Notes under the pieces: model-generated
Told to the model about the DNA's origin: nothing
Seen by the model: the letters and a program-made list of their open reading frames with translations, nothing else
Database searches by the model: none
In this document: piece by piece, positions 8,801-20,800 of the stretch
How the letters are laid out: each line of letters starts with the position of its first letter
Numbering within the stretch: the first letter of the stretch is position 1
Translations under genes and position numbers: made by a program
DNA from: Owenia fusiformis
Lineage: Eukaryota; Annelida; Polychaeta; Sabellida; Oweniidae
Reading direction: 5' to 3'
Length of the DNA: 25,000 bases
NCBI GenBank assembly: GCA_903813345.2
Contig: CAIIXF020000197.1
Coordinates: 1-25,000, forward strand

Positions 8801-11800
8801 TTGTCATTTAAAAATAATCTAAGCCATTGTTGTGTTGCATGATGTTTGTGAAAATATTGACACAATTGTTACAGCATACAATAAGAGGTATTTGTCAGCT
8901 GTTCACTTTTAGGAGAGTCCTATATATAAGGTGCAGTGACCTTTTAACACTATTATCATTAAAAAAAAGAAAGTGAAAAATTAACATTTTCTACCTCTAG
9001 AATAGATTTCCTGTCTGCGTGATATTTCATGAGTTGCATAGCCCAGTCTAGAATCTCGTCCCCACGTGGAACTGTCACACGCTCGTGCTTCAAACGACCA
9101 ATACGATACTCATGGCTGTCATGGTCACGTCGTGGAGAAGGTCCTCTATTACGATCCATCACTGCATCCCGCTTATTTTGTAGCCAAACAATAGCCCTGG
9201 AAGATAAGAAATAGCTTTAATTTTTAATACTGAAACCAAAATACAGCCCATAATTTCCAAGAATATCTGTGTTCTAACAATAAAAAAAGACCATAAAAAT
9301 TAAACACATCCTTGTTGTTACTACGGTTACTGACCTTGAGGCCCCAAATGCTGTGCAAGCAAAGTACAACTGTCTGGTGTCAAAGGGGAAGAGCATGGGA
9401 CACCATTTTGTGAGTCTTTCACACCAATCTGGTAGGGCATGACTGGTAAGCACTATAGGGTCCTGGATCTGCTGACACAGCTTATTGTTGATCTTCTTAC
9501 TGGTGAACTCATCTGCTGGAACATTCAGCTGTAGAGCCTCAGGGTCTGAAACATTGAAAGTGTTGTCTGCTAATCTGTTGCATTATGGGAACTTTTTTCT
9601 CCTCACTGATAAATCATCCACACGAACATTTCTCAATCTAACTATTGAAAAGCATCTGAACCATCAACTGCGGACTAAAATGAATTATATGTATTCTTTT
9701 CAGTTCTCTTACTCATGAACTCAAGGAGTCCCAATTAGTTACCATGTACATACATATGTGTCTACATATAAATATTACTGAAAATAAATATCTTGGGAAT
9801 TTGAATGAATACTGAGAAGTCAATGCAAGATTTATTATAACAACTAAACTAGCAAATACATCTATTTTCTGAAACAATCTATAAAATATCATCAAGGTTG
9901 ACCTACCTGAAGTGTTACTGCTACTAGTATCCATGGAGATAGCGTAAAGCAGCTGTATCAACTGTAGAACATCTTCAACTGTACACTCATGATCCACAGT
10001 AGACCAGGCATCTGCCTCACTTAGCAACCGTTGCCTAGCAATACCTGTTTGACACAAATTATGTTTACTGCTGACGAAGTCCTGAAAGTGATGAAAAAAA
10101 TTTATATTTACTCACAAATATGTTTTTTGTAACAAATATTGCTTCTAAAGCATCTACAAAATGAAAAGTAGTAATAAAATACTTTTCATAGATTGACTAT
10201 GTACACAAATGATTCACTTGAGTGATATCTGTGGAAGACTAAAAAAAATCTTGAACTATGCTAATACATGAATAATACATGGAAAACACATAAAAATGAA
10301 GAGATATACGTACAAGAGCAATAGTGTAGATATACAAGTATGTATACAGGGTGGACCAAAAATGTGAACCCCTGCAACAGGCTATATTTTCCTTAATACA
10401 AGCATGAATTTGCTCATATTGTCACATCTTGCAGAGAAAGGTCTAAAATTTTTGTTGACACCATAATTTATTCTCAGTCTTGAATTTCGAAGAAATTTCT
10501 TGACTTAAACAAACATGCCTCAAATTAGATTTTGTGCAAAATTTTACCAATGTGATTGACAGAAATTGTTAATACACATTAGATGATCCTAAAAAAGCTT
10601 TCAGTGAGAGATTATAAGTTTAAACCCTACCATATGACAAATGGGACACTATTTGAGCAGAAAACACATATCACACTTTTATTGACCATTTTGAAGCTGT
10701 TTTAACCATTCAACAGTTTAGAGCCATGTTACCTACACAAACGGGTAGAGGGGGGCAAAGTTACCCCTTGTGACCCAAAATCTGAGAAGGCCTTCATATA
10801 AAATCTTACAAAAATCAAAAGGAAATGTATAGTACCAACAAAAATTTTAGACCTTCCTCTACAACATGTGAAACTATGAAAGGCAATAAGGGAAATATAG
10901 CCGGTTGCAAGGGTTCACTTTTTTGGACCACCCTGTATACAAGTACAAGAGTAGAGATATAAGAACAGGTTTAGAGATCTATACAAGAGTTGATATATAA
11001 GATGTATAAGGTCAAGTGTAGATACTGTATATACATGTATAAATACAAGTGTAGAGTACAAGTGGAAACATTTATATCTACAAAGGAAGATATTATTTAA
11101 ATGCATCACTAGCAGCACTCATCATAACTCTATATGCACAACATGATTGTTTAAGCACTAATCACAACTCCATCTACAGACTGCATGGCTATCTGATCAT
11201 AGCCCCATTTATGGACAGCATAACTATGTGCGTATTCGATATATCCCAAATGACAGAATTTAGCTGAAATAATGATTACCCAACAGCATCTGAATAGATT
11301 TTATTGCCTCATGCTGTTGAAGATGGGAGTTTGAGACTGCTGAGTGAAGATCAAATTTTGACCCAAATATCAGTTTTATGTGTTTACTCAAGTGGGTTAT
11401 CTATCCTGGATATGTTGGTTTAATACGTTTATTTGCATGGTAACCATTTTAAACTAGCACCAACTGACAACATGTTGGTTGGATACTTCATAAAATAGAT
11501 TATATAATATTACAACACCGTTAGTTGAGATATATTCTAGCAAATACACACTATATTAGCACTCAGCATTCACAGCATTTTCAAATGGTCAGCAAACATA
11601 ATTATGATGTGAAGAAACTTAGATTGCTTCAAATAATTGAATTGTTATGATAAAAGATGTCACAATGTCAGGGTGAGTGGAGGAAAAAGTGAGTAAAGGT
11701 AATGCTAGTGAGTTGAGGTAATGATAGTGAATAGAGGCAATGTCAAGGTGAGTGGATATTATGTCAAGGTGAGTAAATGTAATGTCAGCTAGATGAGGTA

Positions 11801-14800
11801 ATATTTGTGAGTGGAGGCAATGCCAAGGTAAATGGATTCAATTTCAAGATGAGTGGAGGCAATATCATGGTTAGTGAAGGTGGCAATATCAGGGTGAGTG
11901 GAGGCAATGTCAAGGTGAGTGGAGGCAATATCAAGGTGAGTAAATGTAATGTAAGCTAGATGAGGTAATGTTTGTGAGTGGAGGCAATGCCAAGGTAAAT
12001 GGATTAAATTTCAATGTGAGTGGAGGCAATATCATGGTTAGTGGAGACGGCAATGTCAGGGTGAGTGGAGGCAATGTCAAGGTGAGTAGTGGTAATGTCA
12101 GTTAGGTTAGGTAATGTTTGTGAGTGGAGGCAATGCCAAGGTAAATGGAGGTAGTTTCAAGGTGAGTGGATGTAATGTTAAGGTGAGGTGAGGGACAATG
12201 TCAAGTTAAGTTGAGGAAATGTCAAGGTGAGTTGAGGAAATGTCTAGTAATCCAAACACTGAAATACACACAATGCAGGAGCATGCAAAATATTGCCTAG
12301 TCACATCTGAATCAAAAACTACCTCGATCAATACATTGATTAAGGTCATGAAGAATTGGTTTTCAGTTTGAAACACTAATATTAGAACTTTCCAAAGCAA
12401 CTTATAAACAGTATATAACTTCCTACAACCAGGGTCTTACAAATAAAGCAGAAATTGTTAGCATACATATATCATAAAACACCACCATACACCTATAAAG
12501 CACCTACACCAGGACATAACCAGGGTCTAACCTTGTAAGCATGAATCAGCTGAGAACAATTTCGACTCTTTTTGATATTTTTGTAAGCCCCCGTTAGTTT
12601 CCATTGGCGTAAAAATGTTGAGTCTGCGTTTTGCTGCAGGTAGGAGATGAGCTCCTGTTTGGGGAGTCGGTCTGTTCCCAGGTTACCAGCCACAAAACTA
12701 ACAGACCATTTACCCTAGAACAAACAAACAGTGTCAGCTCCTTGTGGCATTATGGGGCAGAGGGCACTTTGGTTTACCAGACCCCTCTCATGTGTCATAA
12801 TTGTGAAAGATCGAGATCAAAGGGATGTGGTTATCCCAATGGGCAGGGTGCATTTTCAAACCTCGCTATTAGGTAAATTGAATAAAGGACCTGATACCAT
12901 GGTACTTTCCCATCCATACTGAAAAATTCACCCGGCCCAAAAAAACAAATGCTGGGTTTATGGACTGGTACATAATGTTGCCCCCTGGGTAAGAGCGGGG
13001 GGACATTCGTAGCAACAGCTTTCTTTCTGAAGACATAATAGCCTTTGTTGTACATGGATGAGGAATTTTGTAATCTCAATTGGTATAGGGCTGACAAGGA
13101 AATAAAGTCTAGGCTGCTGAATTTATCTGAATGAATCTTTACCATTGTCTTATATTTCAAGGATATTTAAGACTGATATTTGATGGTATATAAAGCCATT
13201 TTAGTTTTTGCATGCTAAACAATATTTATACATTTCACAACATGTTCAATATCGAAAACACAAAATGGAATCCCATGGTAAAGGCACGATGAAAGTCAAT
13301 CCATCCCAGTGGCGACCAAACCCACCCCCTTGTCAGAATGCATGGCTGCCAACATCAATGTATAGGAACAATGTATACAAATAATGTATAGGAACAACAA
13401 AATATGATCATCTCAAAAACACATTGAGCTACTAACAATGGTGATCTATCTAAGCCTGTTTCACAGAAAATGAAATACACCCCCCCCCCCTTCCCCCTTC
13501 CCGGGATATACAAAGAGCAACATAAACCAACAGACAACTAAAACAGCCAGAAAACAATTTCAAAGCTGATCTGATTAAACAAACTGAAAATTATTCAAAT
13601 CATAGATATAATCTGATAAAAGGCAGTTGGGAAGTGACACTGTATGATACTAAGTGATTTACTGTTTGTTTAACATGCTCAATTGCTCATGTACTCATGT
13701 TTCGGAAAATACAGCTTTGTTCTGTTTTCCTATTCATGAACATTTTTATTTTAGATGTCCTGATATTCAGATATGACTAAAGTAGAAAACAAAATGCAGA
13801 CAACATGCAAAATTATACTAATGCCACAAAATAATGCGAAATGGTATAAGTATCTATATAAAAAATATACAAAAATATAAAATCAAGTAGCTAGAAAGAA
13901 ACATGCTTTAAAATTAAGAATCTAAGTATGAATACATAAATGTATTGCCAGCAGTCCTCCCTTTCAGTAAATTCCACATATAATAGAAAGGTTAAAAGTT
14001 GAAAAAGTAAACCACCACATCATATAATGCCCAAGACAACCCTGCATGCCCATAGTTCATTCCAATGCAATAATCAAACAATATTTCCATTTTCATAATT
14101 TTGGGGATTTGTAATGAGGAGAATTGCCAAGTGGTCTAAGTGACCATATATCATGTAGGAAATATTGCATGGATATTTCAGATATCCTTGTGTACCCTGG
14201 AGTTCCCAGCCAGGGGACAATTTTCAAAATGGCCCTATCGTAAAGAGATGAATCTGCAATCATTTATTCTTTCTCAGGCCAATTGCAACAAACTTGTTCT
14301 GCAGATTGTAACTGTACAATATTGAGAGAAACCCAAGGCTGGTGAGACTATTATGGTGAATAGTTCATCCTTAGAAGTTAGAAAGAAGTTTCACACTGGG
14401 ATGATGTGAAATGTTAAATATTTACCTCAATTTCCATCTCCTGTCTCTCATCATCTTTCTTTTCTTTGTACAGCAGCCTGAAAATACAAATGAATCAAAA
14501 TATTACTCACTGTAAGTCAGACAAAAAATTGGTTCAGTCCATCAGACTACATATAGCTACTGTGCTACTATAGCTACTATATAGTGCATGCACATTTATT
14601 TATACTAATGAAAAAATAGTAAAACCATCTTGGGAACAAGCAACATTTGTTCATCTGAAATGGGTGGATTTAACATGGGCACAATGTTCAGTGAGCTATG
14701 GGTTCACATCGCAATTCTTTATGCATAAACCATGCTTATACATATTTATTCAGACCAATTATCATTTTCATTTATCCAAAATGAAAAACTGGACTGAAGG

Positions 14801-17800
14801 ACAGATGGACAGTGAGCCAAAATCAACATGACAAGTGGTTCATTACTCAGTTTTGACAAAGTCAATACGTACACTGTAAAATGTCAGTACAATTATAAGA
14901 GTGGACCTATGAAGAGGTTAACAACTGTGAAGGGCACCATGGCATTGTTGATTTTACATAATATATAAAGAGTGACTTACGTATAAGTTGGTTCCCAGAT
15001 GCGCTTCAGTCTCTCAGCACGTCCCTGTGTAGGGCCATCACACATTAACTGTTGGACATAGCGGAATATTGTTGCATGGGGGTTGTCCAGATATATCTCA
15101 CTGTCGGGAATCTGAAATGGAAATAAATTATTACAGAGTGACCAACATAATATTCTTATATTGAACATTCACTATAATTGTAAGATAATCTTATTCCAAA
15201 TATGCATGCATGCATTCGAGGAAATGAATAGTAAGGAGAATGTATGTGCATTGTTTATGTGAATTGCACATGTACAGTCATGTAGGCGCATTGTATAAGT
15301 GAATTGTACATATACAGTCATGTAGGCACATTGTATAAGTGAATTGTACATGTACAGTCATGTAGGCACATTGTATATGTGAATTGTACATGTACAGTCA
15401 TATAGGCACATTGTATAAGTGAATTGTACATATACAGTCATGTAGGCACATTGTATAAGTGAATTGTACATGTACAGTCATGTAGGCACATTGTATAAGT
15501 GAATTGTACATGTACAGTCATATAGGCACATTGTATAAGTGAATTGTACATGTACAGTCATGTAGGCACATTGTATATGTAAATTGTACATGTACAGTCA
15601 TGTAGGCACATTGTATATGTGAATTGTACATGTACAGTCATGTAGGCACATTGTATAAGTGAATTGTACATGTACAGTCATGTAGGCACATTGTATAAGT
15701 GAATTGTACATGTACAGTCATGTAGGCACATTGTATAAGTGAATTGTACATGTACAGTCATGTAGGCACATTGTATAAGTGAATTGTACATGTACAGTCA
15801 TATAGGCACATTGTATAAGTGAATTGTACATGTACAGTCATGTAGGCACATTGTATATGTGAATTGTACATGCACAGTCATGTAGGCACATTGTATATGT
15901 GAATTGTACATGTACAGTCATGTAAGCGCATTGTATAAGTGAATTGTACATGTACAGTCATGTAGGCACATTGTATATGTGAATTGTACATGTACAGTCA
16001 TGTAGGCACATTGTGTATGTGAATTGTACATGTACAGTCATGTAGGCACATTGTATATGTGAATTGTACATGTACAATCATGTAGGCACATTGTATATGT
16101 GAATTGTATATGTACAGTCATGTAGGCACATTGTATATGTAAATTGTACATGTACAGTCATGTAGGCATATTGTATTTGTAAATTGTACATGTACAGTCA
16201 TGTAGGCACATTGTATATGTGAATTGTACATGTACAGTCATGTAGGCACATTGTATGTGTGAATTGTACATGTACAGTCATGTAGGTGCATTGTATATGT
16301 GAATTGTACATGTACAGGCAAACAGTGCTGTCTTAACTAGTAGTCTTGCTTCAAGCCCATGTGACCTCAAGTAGATGTGGAGGTGGATTAACAAATTTAG
16401 AGACTCAATGCGTGACTACCCAACTTGAAGCTGTTCAATAATTACACAATAAGATGTACCAAACCCTCCATTCATTTACACTTATCAGTATCAAAGTATC
16501 AAATATGCAATGTTTTCTATGCCCCTTACCCCAGGTAATCCAGGTCCTTTGATGTATATTGCCAGCTTAGGTTGCTGTACTCCATCACCATCTTCTGACT
16601 TGCTTACTTCTGCTGCACCTAAATAGATATAGCACACATTAACACATACTGACCAATCAAACTTCCCTTCAATTACTGTATGTATAATACATAATTATAA
16701 GAAATATACAGTATTTATGTTTTTAATATTTTTCCAAATTTTTTTTGCAGAACATGCCAAATATACTGGTTGAAAGATGGTTTCTCTGTTTAGTGAAGAT
16801 GTACACATTTTGTGCTCCCCCCTCCCAAAATGCAAAGATAAGTCATACCAGGTGGAGGTACTTCAAAGTCCTGAGTCTGGTTGACGTTAGTTCTTCCAGG
16901 ACGTGGGTCAAACGCAGGGATAAGTGCAGAGAATTGACGCTTGAGGACATATTCATCATCCCAGGTACGTCTGCGACTAGATCCTCTCATGTAGTACTCT
17001 TCTTCCTCCTATGAACACACATAAGAATGTTTTTGTATTGAATATGTATGTACTCTCCCTCAAGATAAATCAAGTCTTAAAAGTTAGAGCCTCGAGTTTA
17101 CTCGATTTTTGACCGCCTCATTCATAGTCTATGGATCAATAATATGACAACTGGTCTGTAATCAGAGTATGATATAAGGATTTTTTACTAATAGTCAAAG
17201 TTTAATTTTAGACCATATGTCATGTGTTATTCATGCTGATGTCACACCCTGTCCATGATTGATCAATCTCCTCCAAAAATTGCAACATCCTTCTGAAGCA
17301 ATGTCTGTAATTTACTTGCTGAACATAAGTGCATAATACAATATCAGTAATCAAAAAATAGAATGCCAAATGCTAAAGATGTTGATAACTTTACCAAAGA
17401 GTCCTCATAAACATCATCTTCGTCATTGTCATCTTCATTCTCATCATCATCATCAGGATCGGGTAAATCATCATCATCTTCCAATTCAGCGAGAAGTGTT
17501 GCTCGGCAACTCTCCAGGAAGTCATTATCACTCTCTGATGATGTGGAGGTCAACGACATGGTGAGTGCGCGACTGAGAGATGTCACATGACCTGACGTCA
17601 CTGCTGCTGTCAGAGTACTCGTTGGGAGGGCAGAGCTACTCGTAGTAAGGTTCGGGAAGCTTTGAGCTTCACTTAATAAATTATCTGAAACACAAATTAC
17701 GAACATGAAGTTGATTGATGGTTGCGAATTCTTTCTCAAGAGATTAAATTCCTATAAAAATCGAAATAGATAAGAAAGCCTCAGAACTGCATGCAAAGTT

Positions 17801-20800
17801 TCCAGTGCAATTTTCCAGATCAACACTTTTAAACAGAAGCTTAAATTGTTATTTGTTTATCTGTTACAATGAACAAAAATAGTTTGGGGTGAAAAACTGT
17901 CTCTTTCTACTTACTTGCATTGGAGCTGGATGAAAGAGCCAACCTGACTAGACTACTTGTGTTTGTACTACGTGCCATGTTATTGGCGTTATTATTGCCG
18001 AGATTGTGCCGCGCAACAGCAGCAAACGACTCCAACAAGCTGACTGTATGTTCCATGCTACTGGTGAGGTTAGGCACACTGACACTCATTGGGTTGCTGG
18101 GAGTCGTCCTTGTTTGGCTCTCATTCTTTTTATTTTCATTCTTGCTGTTTTTCTTATTGCCGCCCTCGGCACCCTGTTCTGGTTGCATACCAAGTGTTTC
18201 TTTAGATTTACGATGCGACTCCTGAGCACTGAGACGTCTGAATGTTGTTGCTGGCATTGAAGGCCACTGGAAGTCACAACCTGGAAGAAAATTCACGGAA
18301 TTTAATATAACATATATTTAAGGTTTGAAGTACATTTGTAAATCATCATCACTACAGAAAAAGAACTGAACAGTCTACAACAAAAGTTCATAATTCTTAG
18401 ATATTAGCAGTCTGCTTTATATTCACATTCACTCACAAAATATATATGAATCCATTAAGAACCCACTGTGATTTTTGAAAATCTTTCACATACAATTCAA
18501 TGGCAGTTTCACCATCTCTTTGTACATACATTGTATATTGCCCAATGAAATAAGATTAATATTACATTATTACCACTCACCTGTTACACCTGAAGCCATC
18601 ATATCCATGGCGAGGAAGTCATCTTCATTACCCATCATGCCTGCTTGAGGCTGAGCCCCCTGGGTACCACCACCCTGTAAGACCATAGGGTTTCCCTCCA
18701 GGTTCAGCACCTCAGTAGCTGTAACTAGGGATGATGGGTCCATACTCGATTCAGCCTGCTGGTTGCTAGGCTCTTCTGCTGGATCCACAGTTACCATGAC
18801 CACAGAGTCTGATGTTGTCAGGTTGCTAACACTCTCAGCGATACTTTCAGCAGTCTGCAATGGCAAAGTAACATATGTAGAAAGAACACAAGAACATGAG
18901 AAAATATGAACTACAGTAAAATGTATTTGTAAAATGAACAATGTACATTATACTGGCGAAGATACTATTATTTAAATAATGAAAAGACACAAAGTCAGCA
19001 AAAGACCTCTTCAAAATATTTTTAAGGCAGAAAAAATCGCAGTATCCTTCTAGAAATTGGAATTTCATGAATCACAATTCACAATGTTTCTGACAAATAT
19101 TCTCTTGAGTAACATTACTTACAGATTTGACAATAGCAGTCAGGTTGTCTGCAGATGCAGCTTGCTCAGTGGCAGCTACTGTACTCTCTGGCTCAACAGC
19201 CTCACTAAGACTTGGTGTAGAACTACTTTTACGGCTGGTCAGCACACTCACCTACAAGTAATACGGCCATCATATAGGTTTTTGTTCTATCTTAAATTAA
19301 TACATTAAGCATGCAAAATGTCACCTCATGCAATTTGTTATAGAAACAGACTGCTAAACTTCTGGTTGTGACATGATAAAACACACATTTGGACATGAAT
19401 ATTTACTAGACAAAAGATTATCCACTCTCACATGTTCATCTTAAGATTTCTTCAATATGTTTTGTTATTTTCAAAATTATGTATTGCTTTATTTTCACTT
19501 TGGCTAAGATCAATCGTCAGCAAATGTGAATAATTCGTAAATGTATATACGATATACATACATAATCTAAATGTAAATAGATCTTTGCATGGGAATTTGA
19601 CTTGTAATTCACCTACTTTTGGTTTTAAGCCTTCAGCCTCTGGTTTCTTGGCTGAGGAGCTAGTTTCTACTTTAGCAGCCACATTAAGTTTGACCTTGTC
19701 AGGGTCGTGAGATGGGGCCAGTTGTAGGTCGTACTTTCCCTCTGCTCCCATGCGATATGAGTTGGAACCACCAGAGTCCCATGTGACATCTATCCAGCCT
19801 GTAATACACAAAGATGTTCATTACGTGACATATACAATGTATTCAAACTCCCGTGCAGTGATATATCACTGCGGCGGGCAGGTATCTCACCGTAAGCATG
19901 GTAACTTCGTAATAAACAACTGACGTGATTGGTTCTAGTCCCATGCTCAGGTCGCGTGATTGTAAAATTTAGACAATTTCATTGGTTGAATTGCGCGTAT
20001 TAACTAATAAACAACACGTGCGGTAAACTATTATCAACAAAACTTTTACTCAGAATTCCTTCCGCGGTGATTTCTTCTCATATTTCAATAATTTTGAAAT
20101 ATTTTGACAAAATAATGTTTGGGGAACATTCATGAATTCATATTTTATAAGTTGTGTGAAAATTGACCACATATGCGATGAAAAGGGGAACTATTTTCCC
20201 CAGATTTTGGGGATTTGCTTCATCTGCCCGCCGCAGTGTCTATACCGAGACACTGCATTGGAGTTCGCAATGTATTTTCAAGTGTGATTTGACTATGAAG
20301 CTTTTAGTGAGTGACAACTTACACTTCCTCTGAGTGGAGGCAAGTTCCCATTGCTTTTTCACAGAAATAACTTTCCTGTAACAACTCAAAAAGGCAATAA
20401 AAATTTGCTTTCATCATGTCATACTTTCGACCAATAAAAACGGCCAATATATTTAAGGCTTTGATATTACATGTATCTTCACATGATTACACCATGGAAT
20501 TACATTTACCCTCTACTATAGTTCAGAACAAAGGAGGAGAATATTACCCACCATTATGTAACTCTCCTGTGACAGTTCCCTCTCCAGTTGGACTTCCATC
20601 CTGCTCCCTCCACTTCCAGTCCATGCCCCTCACTACACGTGCCCCAGGGACCATCTGCTTCAACACCTGGGTACGCATCAATCTACGCTGACGACGTAAT
20701 GTTGCTTCAGCTTCCTTGGCAGCTTTACCTAAACACAGTGAAATCAGGGAGTTAGAATTCAAAGTTCAGTGTTCTCACAAAGATTTGCCTCAATCATGTT

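Noticed and set aside
12731-13160. Overlapping frames in a GC-richer part of the 12.7-14.4 kb intron
   Set aside because: No domain, no conserved motif and no splice-compatible extension. The HECTD1 exons on each side join directly in frame without it.
14110-14230. tRNA-like stretch (TTGCCAAGTGGTCTAAG)
   Set aside because: It resembles an A box of a Ser/Leu tRNA, but no B box with T-arm and no closing acceptor stem was found downstream.
15242-16321. Regular 40-bp repeats as a CRISPR array
   Set aside because: Units follow each other directly without unique spacers, and the setting is a eukaryotic intron.
17920-18225. 101-codon + frame with a hydrophobic Leu/Phe-rich segment, membrane protein-like
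   Set aside because: It is the complement of the Lys/Asn/Glu-rich part of a HECTD1 exon, which reads as hydrophobic on the other strand.
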